From contig PCWG01000042.1 in assembly GCA_002787235.1 (NCBI GenBank), forward strand, positions 536,957-600,956: a stretch of 64,000 nucleotides of DNA, written 5' to 3'. This DNA comes from Nitrospinae bacterium CG11_big_fil_rev_8_21_14_0_20_45_15. GTDB lineage: Bacteria; Nitrospinota; Nitrospinia; Nitrospinales; VA-1. Position 1 is the stretch's first letter; each line of letters starts with the position of its first letter. The notes below the pieces were generated by a model that had not been told where the DNA came from, searched no databases, and saw nothing but the letters and a program-made list of their open reading frames with translations. The translations under genes were made by a program, and so were the position numbers. Shown one piece after another: positions 47,664-56,344 of the stretch.

Positions 47664-48227
47664 ATGAACTCTGAAAACACGAACAGACCTTTTCAAAACT
47701 ATATTCCCTACGCTCTATTAACGGGCTCTATGGTTTGGATTTTCTTCACCTTTTTAAACAAAGTTGAACTGGAACCCTTCAAGGTAGAGTATCCAGCAGA
47801 GGCATTCCTTGCCCCCTCTTTTTCAGCTCCCTCTCTTAAGGGAGGAAATATCAAACTTTCGGACTATCGGGGAAAAGTTGTTTTTATCAACTTCTGGGCC
47901 ACCTGGTGTGGAACGTGTAAGGTTGAAATGCCTTCTATGGAGAAACTTTATCAACGTTTCAAGGATTTTGATTTTGAGATGTTGACCATCAGTGTCGACA
48001 AGGACCAAAGTTTGATCGAACCATTTATGAAGGAATACAAGCTGACGTTTCCGGTTGTACTCGATCCGAAAGAAGAAATTGCTAAAAAACTCTACAAAAC
48101 CACCGGTGTTCCCGAAACTTTCATCGTCGATAAAGAAGGCATCATTCGATTCAAGGCAGTCGGACCCGACAACTGGGCCACCGATGAGTACATGGAAGCT
48201 TTTGCTCAATTGATAAAAGGCACCTGA
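47664..48227 (+). CDS. TlpA-like membrane-anchored thioredoxin
   Basis: A 187-residue redoxin: N-terminal anchor helix (about 15-31) and a periplasmic thioredoxin fold. The active site is WATWCGTC with C82 and C85, so the usual proline of CxPC is replaced by threonine. TlpA and ResA proteins reduce apocytochromes or copper chaperones. The next start codon overlaps its stop (TGATG), so it is translationally coupled to the Met/His-rich protein. Confidence 0.88.
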   Translation: MNSENTNRPFQNYIPYALLTGSMVWIFFTFLNKVELEPFKVEYPAEAFLAPSFSAPSLKGGNIKLSDYRGKVVFINFWATWCGTCKVEMPSMEKLYQRFKDFDFEMLTISVDKDQSLIEPFMKEYKLTFPVVLDPKEEIAKKLYKTTGVPETFIVDKEGIIRFKAVGPDNWATDEYMEAFAQLIKGT

Positions 48228-48640
48228 TGATAAAAACTCCTCCAATCTTTTCGATTTTGTGCGGGCTTGTTTTCATGACAATAGCATCCCCTCAATTTTC
48301 TCTGGCACACAGTGGCCATAAAAAAGAAGCTCCTGTTGTGATGGAACCTGAAGCTACAGATCCAACGGATTCCATTTACACCATCGACAAGCCAGACCAT
48401 GCGGAATCATTGTCATTACCGGGAGCGAAAGATTTATTTGGACGAGAAGACATGATTATGCCTGACATGCCTGGTATGACGGGTATGTCACATGAAGGAC
48501 ATGAAGCCATGCCCAAAGTCGTGCATGCAAAACGTGAATGGAATTCATCGGATAGAAGCGGGTATGGTGTGGCTTGGGGAATGACTTTATTATCTGCCGG
48601 ACTGTTTGCTTTTTTGGTTCGCAAACCGTCTGGAAAATAA
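48227..48640 (+). CDS. Met/His-rich exported protein with C-terminal membrane helix
   Basis: A 137-residue protein: signal peptide (about 1-27, ending SLA), a polar segment, a methionine/histidine-rich motif at 76-95 (repeats like MPDMPGM and SHEGHEAM), and a C-terminal transmembrane helix (about 113-131). The motif recalls periplasmic copper-binding sites. Overlaps the tlpA-like stop by one base. Copper handling is inferred from composition only; no known family is recognised. Confidence 0.75.
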   Translation: MIKTPPIFSILCGLVFMTIASPQFSLAHSGHKKEAPVVMEPEATDPTDSIYTIDKPDHAESLSLPGAKDLFGREDMIMPDMPGMTGMSHEGHEAMPKVVHAKREWNSSDRSGYGVAWGMTLLSAGLFAFLVRKPSGK

Positions 48641-48661
48641 GAATCCAGGAAATATACCTTC

Positions 48662-49687
48662 ATGTCAAAAATAAGCAACATCCTCAAAGAGCGACTGGGT
48701 CTCCAGCTTTTAGAGTACCCGGTACCTGCCCATTCAAACAGCATTCCCTATTCCTTAGGAGGCATGACGGCGGCATCTTTCGGTCTCCTTGTCATCAGTG
48801 GAATTCTCCTGGCACAATTTTTTATTCCCGATCCTGAACGAGCGAACAGCAGTGTTCATTACCTAATGGACCAGATTTATTTAGGATGGTTTCTACGCGG
48901 CGTACACTTTTGGGCAGGTGAAGTTCTGAGTGTTACGATTTTCCTGCACATGATTCGTGTTTTCGTTACCGCATCCTATAAAAAACCCAGAGAAATTAAC
49001 TGGTTGGTTGGAGTGGCCCTGTTGGGCTTGATGGTGGGTTTGCTGTTTACCGGAACTGTTTTAAAATGGGATCAGGAAGCTTACGAGGCACTCGATCATT
49101 TTGTCTGGGTTACCGGAGAAATGGGCATCCTGGGCTTGCCGCTCACCGAAAAATTCACACCGGGTGTGCCTTTGCTCACGCGAGTTTATATGGCCCATAT
49201 CTCGCTACTTCCGCTCGTCACCATGCTGGCTTTAGGCTTGCACCTTTTTTATGTCAAATACCATAAGCTGTCACCGATACCCCCATCACGGGAGCCGGGA
49301 GAAAAAGCGTCTATAGAAGCGATCCCTTTCACCCATCATATCCTCTATCTGCAACGCGCAGGAATTGGAATCATTGCAGTGATTTTTTTATTGGCGACAT
49401 TGATTGCCCCCCCTTTAGGAGAACAACCCATCCTGGGCCTGGAAGTCACCAAACCGCCATGGCAATTTGTCTGGATTTATGCGCTTGAAAATCTTTGGGT
49501 TCCATCCTTGATCGCCGCACCTTTTGTCATAGGCCTGGGATTGGCTTCCATTCCCTTTGTCGACAGAAGCAGTGAAACCTATTGGAAACGACGACCTATA
49601 GCAATGGCATTGTTGGTTGGTTTTATCGTGTTGCTCGCGGGTCTCATCATTTGGGGCTCTGTGACCACCATGTCTCATACAATGTGA
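48662..49687 (+). CDS. Cytochrome b/b6-type diheme membrane protein
   Basis: A 341-residue quinol-cytochrome oxidoreductase core. Bis-histidine ligands appear as H82/H96 in helix B and H179/H194 in helix D; the 14 residues between the second pair match the b6 rather than bc1 spacing. The C-terminal half corresponds to subunit IV, but its Qo-site PEWY motif is PPWQ. About seven or eight helices. AGGA precedes the ATG. There is no Rieske protein or cytochrome c nearby, so electron acceptor and complex are unclear. Confidence 0.9.
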   Translation: MSKISNILKERLGLQLLEYPVPAHSNSIPYSLGGMTAASFGLLVISGILLAQFFIPDPERANSSVHYLMDQIYLGWFLRGVHFWAGEVLSVTIFLHMIRVFVTASYKKPREINWLVGVALLGLMVGLLFTGTVLKWDQEAYEALDHFVWVTGEMGILGLPLTEKFTPGVPLLTRVYMAHISLLPLVTMLALGLHLFYVKYHKLSPIPPSREPGEKASIEAIPFTHHILYLQRAGIGIIAVIFLLATLIAPPLGEQPILGLEVTKPPWQFVWIYALENLWVPSLIAAPFVIGLGLASIPFVDRSSETYWKRRPIAMALLVGFIVLLAGLIIWGSVTTMSHTM

Positions 49688-49971
49688 TGAAACAAACCAA
49701 CGAGACTCCCATAACCCTGGAGATTTTTAGCAAAACCGATTGTAGCCTCTGCGACATTGCTAAAGAAATCGTGGATCAAACGTCAAAGGATTTTAACTGC
49801 AACGTTGTATTGATAGATATCGAGTCAAACCCGCAACTGTACGAAGAATATTGCGAGAAAATCCCCGTCGTAAAAATCAACGGCGAGCAGGCCTTCGTAT
49901 ACAAAGTTCATCCCATAACATTGCGAAAAAAATTAGAGCAAATTTCTTCTCAAAGAAGGCAGGAGTCTTAA
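49687..49971 (+). CDS. Glutaredoxin-like (DUF836) protein
   Basis: A 94-residue thioredoxin-fold protein with the CSLC active site in its first helix and the cis-proline IPVV segment. ATG 49687 overlaps the cytochrome b stop by one base (TGATG), which supports it over the longer open frame inside cytochrome b. It is the last gene of the redox unit. Function in thiol-disulfide exchange is likely; cytoplasmic location since no signal is seen. Confidence 0.85.
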   Translation: MKQTNETPITLEIFSKTDCSLCDIAKEIVDQTSKDFNCNVVLIDIESNPQLYEEYCEKIPVVKINGEQAFVYKVHPITLRKKLEQISSQRRQES

Positions 49972-50399
49972 GCTTTATTCAACTGCTTGGATCTTTCCTT
50001 GACAATGGCCTGCATACGGGTTTTGAAGAAAGGATTTTTATTGACCGTGTATTGGAAGCTTGATTTGAACAAAACAAAACAGGATGTAGTTTCCTGCGCG
50101 ACCAAAGTGGCGCGTCTTTTGGAGTGAGTCAAAAGTGCCATCTCCCCAAAAAAATCTCCCGACGTCAAAGTATTCACTTCCTTATTCATCAGGAACTTTT
50201 TCACAAGTACTTTGACAACGCCCTCATGGACAACAAAAAAGAAATCGGAAGGTTCACCCTGTTTGATGATGGTCTGCCCTTTTTTAAATTGATAGTAAGC
50301 CATTTGAGCGACCAGATCTTCCAATTCATCATCTTCCAGAGTGGTAAATATATCAATTTTACGAAGTATTTCTTTTACCCACTGTGTTTCATTTTCCAT
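49968..50399 (-). CDS. Cyclic-nucleotide-binding domain protein
   Basis: A 143-residue protein made of one cNMP-binding beta barrel: FFFVVHEGVVKVLV, GDFFGEMALLTHSKRRATL with the phosphate-binding loop RRATL, and a helical tail. There is no DNA-binding helix-turn-helix, so it is not a complete Crp-type regulator; a ligand-sensing or scaffold role is more likely. It converges on the glutaredoxin gene with a 4-base overlap. Confidence 0.88.
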   Translation of the reverse strand: MENETQWVKEILRKIDIFTTLEDDELEDLVAQMAYYQFKKGQTIIKQGEPSDFFFVVHEGVVKVLVKKFLMNKEVNTLTSGDFFGEMALLTHSKRRATLVAQETTSCFVLFKSSFQYTVNKNPFFKTRMQAIVKERSKQLNKA

Positions 50400-50600
50400 A
50401 AGCGTTTTTTAAATCCATATTGATGTCAACAATTGATATGAGTAATTATACAAACACCATAGAAAGTTCAATAATGTCGGCAACTATTCGTTTCTAATGA
50501 TACCATAAATGTTCATTTTACCCTTTTAATTGGCATAAAAGTGTAAAATAGTTATTCAAATTCTAAACCATATAGAATTTTTATTAAAGGAAAAAGACAA

Positions 50601-50909
50601 ATGCTTGAAAAAAAATCCCTCAGCCCTGAAGAGTTGTCAATAAATATAAACCAAATGATTCCAAAATGGAAATCTGGAGTCAATGAAAAAGGGATTAAGT
50701 TTATTGAGCGGGTTCACCATGCAAAAAAATTCATGGAAGGCATCGAATTTGTACAAAAAGTAGCTCAAATGGCCGAAGACAACAATCATCACCCTGATAT
50801 TTTCATAAACTACAAGCGCATCACTGTACGATACTGGACACACTCAGCCGGTGGTGTCACCCTGGCCGATGTTCAAATGGCTCAAAAAATAGATGTTTTA
50901 TTTGAGTGA
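50601..50909 (+). CDS. phhB: Pterin-4a-carbinolamine dehydratase
   Basis: A 102-residue enzyme of the PCD family: HHPDI, WTHSAGGVT and LADVQMAQKID are the core motifs. It dehydrates 4a-hydroxytetrahydropterin. No phenylalanine hydroxylase gene is in the window, so it may serve folate or molybdopterin metabolism. AAAGGA precedes the ATG. Confidence 0.92.
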   Translation: MLEKKSLSPEELSININQMIPKWKSGVNEKGIKFIERVHHAKKFMEGIEFVQKVAQMAEDNNHHPDIFINYKRITVRYWTHSAGGVTLADVQMAQKIDVLFE

Positions 50910-50922
50910 TTGAACAAGCCCG

Positions 50923-52170
50923 TTACGCATTGGTCGTGATTTCTTCTCTTAAAATATCATCCAGATTTTGTCTGCGGCGAACCACTTCCCAATGGTCGCC
51001 ATCCACAATCACCTCTGCAATAAGTGGCTGTGTATTATAATTAGACGACATCGAATACCCATACGCACCTGCACCGCCAACAATGACTGTGGACCCGACT
51101 TTGGGCATGGGCAGTTTACGTGGCACAGGTTCGTCATTTTTTTGAGTCAAAACATCGCCTGATTCGCAAACCGGTCCCGCCACAATCAAATCTTTTTCCT
51201 CACCCAAAACATCGTCATCAAACCAGATGGGATGATACGAACCGTAAGCCATGGGACGCAATAGATGGCAAAACCCGATATTTGTCAAAACATAATCCAA
51301 ACGCTTGCCTTCTTCGTCGAAAGTGTGATTCAGCGCACGAACTTCTCCTAGTAAGTAACCGCACCCTGCCACAAAACGTCTGCCAGGCTCAATTTCACAA
51401 GTGATTCTGCGACCAAAATGTTTGCTCAAACGTTCGGTTCTTTCCTCAAGAATCGCACGATAACCCGAAATATCGGCCTGTGGCAGACTCGGGTCGTATT
51501 GATAAGGCAACCCACCTCCAAAATTGATAATTTTCACCTTGTCAAATTGCTTTGCAAATTCGACCAACTTTCCAGTGATGCGCTGAAGGTGTTCCATATC
51601 GCCACCAGAACCAATGTGCATATGAACTCCATCGATCACTAAATTGTATTCCTTTGCGATTGCCTTTACTTCGTCCAGATTTTCATGCCAGATGCCGTGT
51701 TTGCTGTAAGGGCCCCCTGTATTGGTCTTTTTTGAGTGTCCGGCCCCTTCTCCAGGGTTGATACGAATTGAGATTCTCTGCGTTCCTTGTTTGCGATCAC
51801 GTGCAATTTTTCCGTACTCTTCCACCATTCCAAGCGAACCACAATTGACGTAAATTCCATTGTCCAAACAAAAATCAACATCGCTGGTATTAAAGAACAC
51901 ATCACTTGTGAAACAAATTTCTTCTGGTTCGAATCCGGCACGCATCGCGCGTTCTACTTCAAAGATACTCACCGCATCGATATGAATCCCATGTGCCTTC
52001 ATCTCCTTAAGGATATGACCATTGGAGCAAGCTTTCATTGCATAACGAGTTACAGGTGCCAATGCTTTAATTTCGGCAATGGCATCGCGTAAATATTTCA
52101 TGCTGTATACATAAACGGGCGAACCTACTTTGGCTGTGATTTCACGGACTTCAACATCTTCAATTTTCAT
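50923..52170 (-). CDS. lysA: Diaminopimelate decarboxylase
   Basis: A 415-residue PLP enzyme. The PLP lysine is K46 in YAMKACSN, the glycine-rich HMHIGSGG and GGGLPYQYDP bind phosphate, and CESGDVL carries the C-terminal catalytic cysteine. It makes lysine from meso-diaminopimelate. Converges on phhB. No lysine riboswitch is recognisable upstream. Confidence 0.95.
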   Translation of the reverse strand: MKIEDVEVREITAKVGSPVYVYSMKYLRDAIAEIKALAPVTRYAMKACSNGHILKEMKAHGIHIDAVSIFEVERAMRAGFEPEEICFTSDVFFNTSDVDFCLDNGIYVNCGSLGMVEEYGKIARDRKQGTQRISIRINPGEGAGHSKKTNTGGPYSKHGIWHENLDEVKAIAKEYNLVIDGVHMHIGSGGDMEHLQRITGKLVEFAKQFDKVKIINFGGGLPYQYDPSLPQADISGYRAILEERTERLSKHFGRRITCEIEPGRRFVAGCGYLLGEVRALNHTFDEEGKRLDYVLTNIGFCHLLRPMAYGSYHPIWFDDDVLGEEKDLIVAGPVCESGDVLTQKNDEPVPRKLPMPKVGSTVIVGGAGAYGYSMSSNYNTQPLIAEVIVDGDHWEVVRRRQNLDDILREEITTNA

Positions 52171-52466
52171 AAAAATCCCAAAAATATAACTTCAATTAAA
52201 CATTACCAGCGAAAAATAATGTATTCGCTAAAAATATTCAAATCAGGAAATAGACAGACTTCCCAACTAAAATGTTTGAAAAATAAAGCATCCAACAATA
52301 AAACCATCAATTTTACAGAAAAATAAATAGAATAAAAGGGAAAAGACTATCTAAAATGCACAAACAAAACAGGTATTTGAACTTGTCCTTGTTTTCTCTT
52401 TTCCCCGTTCAGAGCAATGTTATAATTGAGCCATAGTTTTTAGATTATTTTTACAGGAGAAATTCT

Positions 52467-52961
52467 TTGTCCAAACATTCACAACGGGTGGTATTTGTGG
52501 GTGGACCCATTACCTTTGCCCGATCCAATCAAAATGGCTATCACCCCAAGCTAAAACTGGATTTAGAGCAGGTCATTCAAGTTTTGGAAGCTGAAGGGAT
52601 GACCGTACATTCGGCTCACCGAGTTGAAAATTTTGGGACGGTGGATATTACAGGACAATCTCAGGCAATCACCCTAAGGGATTATGCATGGATGAAAAGT
52701 TGCGACATTTTTGTGGCGTTTCTACCGGATCAGAATGGAGAAATACTCAGGACAGATGGAACCTGTGTGGAACTTGGTTGGGCATCCAGCATGGGAAGAC
52801 CCATTATTCTATTACGTGATGGATCTCAGGCTCGCCCACTGATAGATGGACTGGAAGCAATAGCCTGTGTAAAAACTATTTTAATTGACGATTTTTTAAA
52901 AAATCCGCGTCTATTGATTGAAAAAATTTCGGAAATCCAAAGTCGGTCCACTCCAATATAA
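52467..52961 (+). CDS. Nucleoside 2-deoxyribosyltransferase-like protein
   Basis: A 164-residue protein with the fold order of the nucleoside deoxyribosyltransferase superfamily: FVGGPITF at the start, DYAWMKSCDIFVAFLPDQNG and GTCVELGWASSMGRPIILL. The start is TTG with AGGAG upstream. Members salvage nucleosides or act as DNMP hydrolases; the substrate here is unknown. Single gene. Confidence 0.75.
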   Translation: MSKHSQRVVFVGGPITFARSNQNGYHPKLKLDLEQVIQVLEAEGMTVHSAHRVENFGTVDITGQSQAITLRDYAWMKSCDIFVAFLPDQNGEILRTDGTCVELGWASSMGRPIILLRDGSQARPLIDGLEAIACVKTILIDDFLKNPRLLIEKISEIQSRSTPI

Positions 52962-53027
52962 ACAGATCGTCCAGTGATTATAGCTTTACTGCAAAGTCAA
53001 AGAATCCCGCATCCCCGAGAACTGGGA

Positions 53028-54770
53028 CTAAAGCATCGGCAATCTCATAGTAAAGGTTGTCCCTTTGCCCTCTTCACTTGCAACGGAAATACTTCCACCA
53101 TGCTCCTCAATGATCCCATGTATTACGGATAACCCCATACCAGTGCCCTCTCCCTCCGGCTTTGTGGTGAAAAAAGGATCAAATACTTTTGATTGAATCT
53201 CTTTACTGATTCCCACTCCCGTGTCAGAAAATATCAATTCTAAAAAGTTTTTACCTTCGACTTCGATGGGTTTGCAACCGACAGTAATCGTGCCGCCTGC
53301 TGGCATCGCATATTTGGCGTTATGGATTAAATTCAAATACACCTGTCGAATCTTATCTTTATCATAGGATACTGTGAAGGCTTCATCACACCACTGTCTT
53401 ACAATCTCAATTTTGTCCAACTTGTATTCTTCTTCAACCAGGTTCAATAAGTTCTCTACATCACTTATAAAATCACCCTGCTCAAATTTCACACTATTCA
53501 TTCTTGAAAATGCCAAGAGTGAACTTATAATTTTCTGGATGCGATTTACTTCATGTGTCAGACTGGAGCAAAATTTCTGCAGTTCTGGATTATCTTTATT
53601 TTTTCTTTGTAACAACTGATTGTGTACAGAAATAATATTTACAGGATTCAGAACTTCATGACTGACACCCGCCACAAGCTGACCCACTGCGGCCAATTTT
53701 TCGGAAGCCATCACTTGTTTTTGGATTTGCATCAGTTGCAAATCTTTCTCTTTTTCCTGAGTGATATCATCACGTAACGCAATGAAATGAGATATTTGCA
53801 TTTTATCGTTGCGAACAGGGCTGATAACAACAGATTCCCAGTAAAATTCTCCTTTTTTATTTTTATTATAAAGCTCCCCACGCCACGATCTGCCACTCGT
53901 AATACATGACCATAGCTTTTCATAAAATTCAGGCGTCTGTTTGCCTGACTTTAAAATATTGGGATTCATTCCAACAACTTCGTTCAAGGAATAACCTGTA
54001 ATTCTTTCAAAAGAAGGATTGGCAAAAGTAATGAATCCATCGCGATCGGTCATCAATACTGCCTGAGGAAGCTGGTCCAGGGTATGAGTCAACTTATTCA
54101 TATCCTTTTCTCCAAGCTCAAGTTGCTTGTCCAGCAAACGTAAAGAAAAATAATGACTGATTTCTCCAATCGCATTTTTAAGTGGGGATATCTGCAGATA
54201 TTCCAAATAAAACGTACCGTTTTTTCTACGATTGATAATGTTTCCAGTCCAAATATTGCCTGAAGATATGGTAATCCAAAGGTCGCGATAAAAGTCCGCT
54301 GAGTTTTTTCCCGACTTTAATATCCTTGGATTATTACCAATCAATTCATCTTCCCTGTATCCGGACTTCTGAATGAAAGCACGGTTGACATATTCAATTT
54401 TTCCATCTTTGTCAGTCAACGCAACAGAGTTCGGGCTTTGATTGATGGCCTCTGTCAGAATGTGCAATTTATCTTTCTTTGTTTGGTTTTTAAGACAGGA
54501 AATAGCAACAACCCAGATCGCAAACAATGCCAGCATACGATTGCTGATAACCTTCCACAATTCACCACCGGGAGGAGATAAGAAAAATGCCAGAACAGTT
54601 AAGACAGAACCTAAAACAGCGAAAAAATAGATAGCCCTTTTATTTTCCAACCTATAGGAGAGAATCACAGGAAGAATGTAAGGAACCCCGCCAGCAACAC
54701 CCAAGGGGATAGCTAAATCCAATAAAAAAATTACAATAGAGGTTCCAATTATCGGAAGATATTTCTTCAT
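53028..54770 (-). CDS. Membrane histidine kinase with two PAS domains
   Basis: A 580-residue sensor kinase: three or four N-terminal membrane helices (about 8-92), PAS1 (104-215), PAS2 (228-340), dimerisation domain with H371 in GVSHEVLNP, and HATPase domain with the N, G1 and G2 boxes (about 480-578). The start is ATG 54770, because it leaves the first membrane helix intact; the upstream 22 residues look like non-coding sequence. No response regulator is adjacent, so the partner is unknown (the MerR-receiver fusion at 9 kb is the only receiver in the window). Confidence 0.9.
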   Translation of the reverse strand: MKKYLPIIGTSIVIFLLDLAIPLGVAGGVPYILPVILSYRLENKRAIYFFAVLGSVLTVLAFFLSPPGGELWKVISNRMLALFAIWVVAISCLKNQTKKDKLHILTEAINQSPNSVALTDKDGKIEYVNRAFIQKSGYREDELIGNNPRILKSGKNSADFYRDLWITISSGNIWTGNIINRRKNGTFYLEYLQISPLKNAIGEISHYFSLRLLDKQLELGEKDMNKLTHTLDQLPQAVLMTDRDGFITFANPSFERITGYSLNEVVGMNPNILKSGKQTPEFYEKLWSCITSGRSWRGELYNKNKKGEFYWESVVISPVRNDKMQISHFIALRDDITQEKEKDLQLMQIQKQVMASEKLAAVGQLVAGVSHEVLNPVNIISVHNQLLQRKNKDNPELQKFCSSLTHEVNRIQKIISSLLAFSRMNSVKFEQGDFISDVENLLNLVEEEYKLDKIEIVRQWCDEAFTVSYDKDKIRQVYLNLIHNAKYAMPAGGTITVGCKPIEVEGKNFLELIFSDTGVGISKEIQSKVFDPFFTTKPEGEGTGMGLSVIHGIIEEHGGSISVASEEGKGTTFTMRLPML

Positions 54771-55079
54771 AGAGCGGTCTCGGTAAAATAGAATAGCCAA
54801 ACTTTTACAAATTTCAAAAATGTAGGGAAACTGCAACTACATTTGCCAATCTAAAAAATATCGGAATATGTAATTTTCAAACAAAGCCTGGATAGCATTA
54901 TGCTCCACGTTATTAAATCCAACAATGTAATTTTAAATATATTATTCCCCCTTGCCGATATTTTTCAAGGGCAACAAACACTATTTACAAATAAATTAAG
55001 CGTGCCAGGGTATATTTGCAATTCAAGAGAAATAAAATTAAATTACCAGAAACAACTGGCTATGTGAGAAATTAACAAA
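54771..55079. other. AT-rich intergenic region
   Basis: About 310 bases between divergent genes. A weak hairpin of CCCTTG with CAAGGG lies around 54950-54970; otherwise nothing supportable. Confidence 0.4.
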
Positions 55080-55448
55080 ATGAAATCGATCCAAGCCTAT
55101 TGGAATCCACTTTCCATTAAAAATTATGATGACTGGGAAATTATTGAGGGTTCCGAGGGCAACCTTTCCCAGTTAACGCTAGCTGAAGATCCGCAAACGG
55201 GTGACTACACAAGATTGACCCGATTCAAAAGTGGATATTCCAGCAAATCATTTGGTCCGAAAAGCCATACTTATCCTGAGGAAATATTCGTCGTTTCTGG
55301 AAGATTGTACGACGAAGCTTTTGACATCTGGTTAGAACCAGGACATTACGCAAGTCGACCGCCAGGTGAAATTCATGGCCCGTTTATTGCCAACGGTGAT
55401 GTTGTTATTCTGGAAATTTCCTACCCGAGCCAGTCAATTAGAAGCTAG
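55080..55448 (+). CDS. Cupin-domain protein (ChrR-like)
   Basis: A 122-residue single cupin: G-P-K-S-H-T-Y-P-E-E-I-F-V-V-S-G is motif 1 and PPGEIHGPF motif 2, giving a likely metal site from the His and Glu residues. ChrR/anti-sigma-like cupins and dioxygenases share this shape, but no catalytic role is assigned. No ribosome site of note. It precedes the zinc cluster by 130 bases. Confidence 0.8.
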   Translation: MKSIQAYWNPLSIKNYDDWEIIEGSEGNLSQLTLAEDPQTGDYTRLTRFKSGYSSKSFGPKSHTYPEEIFVVSGRLYDEAFDIWLEPGHYASRPPGEIHGPFIANGDVVILEISYPSQSIRS

Positions 55449-55575
55449 ACGCCTGCCAGAAAATGATTTATAAGTATAAATATCAATAAAACACTTGATA
55501 AGTCAGAATTGACCTTTATTTATCATCTAAAATAATTGCACCTTTTTCGAAGACGATGAATCTTATTCAACTATT

Positions 55576-55863
55576 ATGAAATTTCGTCAAATACTTACAG
55601 TTTGCGTGCTGATCTTGAGTCTGGGATTTTTATCTGGGTTCAGCCCGGTTCTGCACAATCACGATCTCGATTTGCAAAACAATCATGAAGATTGTTTCAG
55701 TTGCGAATGGAATCATGTGAGTATGGACCCAAACACAGCTCAACCGGTTCTTGAGTTTCAGTTTTTTAAACAGGAATACAACTCCCCTCTTTATATTTCC
55801 AAACATTTAATCGCTACATCTTCCTTTCTGGGTCGTGCGCCTCCCTTTGCATCAAGTAACTGA
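55576..55863 (+). CDS. Small exported His/Cys protein, DUF2946-like, copy 1
   Basis: A 95-residue protein with a signal peptide or anchor (1-20), then PVLHNHDL, C40 and C43 in CFSCEW, and a C-terminal GRAPPF. This is the architecture of DUF2946-type proteins that accompany metal-uptake clusters. It is paralogous to the next gene (same LHNHD, CxSCxWxH and RAPP). A role in zinc binding at the cell surface is plausible. Confidence 0.72.
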   Translation: MKFRQILTVCVLILSLGFLSGFSPVLHNHDLDLQNNHEDCFSCEWNHVSMDPNTAQPVLEFQFFKQEYNSPLYISKHLIATSSFLGRAPPFASSN

Positions 55864-55972
55864 CTTTTGATTCACACCTTTTCCCCTCACCGGGAATTTA
55901 TCTAACCCAAACATACAATCAGTGCCCGATAAAACTGCGGGTAGTTTGTATGTGAATCAGTGCTTGAAGTAA

Positions 55973-56272
55973 ATGAAGTTAAAAAATCTAAGAAGTCATC
56001 AATGGTTTTCTGTGCCGATCTGCCTGTTGATCCTGTCTCTGGCCTTCCTGACAGGTTTTGAGCCCGTTCTGCACAACCATGATCTGAACGAAACACAGCA
56101 AGATTGTGCCTCTTGTACCTGGTCGCATTCAAAGGTTTCAGAACCTCTTCCTGATTTCGAACAGGCTTTGTTTTTTGACAATCAATCTATTGTCCATGTT
56201 CCTACTTCAAATCTATTTTGTATCACAAGCTCACCATACTCGAGCAGGGCTCCCCCTCTTTCCGCTTCATAG
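55973..56272 (+). CDS. Small exported His/Cys protein, DUF2946-like, copy 2
   Basis: A 99-residue paralogue of the preceding gene: signal helix (about 15-29), PVLHNHDL, C45 and C48 in CASCTW, and SRAPP at the end. The shared motifs imply tandem duplication. A 70-base gap separates it from the porin gene. Confidence 0.72.
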   Translation: MKLKNLRSHQWFSVPICLLILSLAFLTGFEPVLHNHDLNETQQDCASCTWSHSKVSEPLPDFEQALFFDNQSIVHVPTSNLFCITSSPYSSRAPPLSAS

Positions 56273-56344
56273 CTAAAAATTATTCCATATTAAATAATTT
56301 TCAAAAAAGTCTTTTTAGAAAGGTTTTTTTTGAGCGGAGATCCT

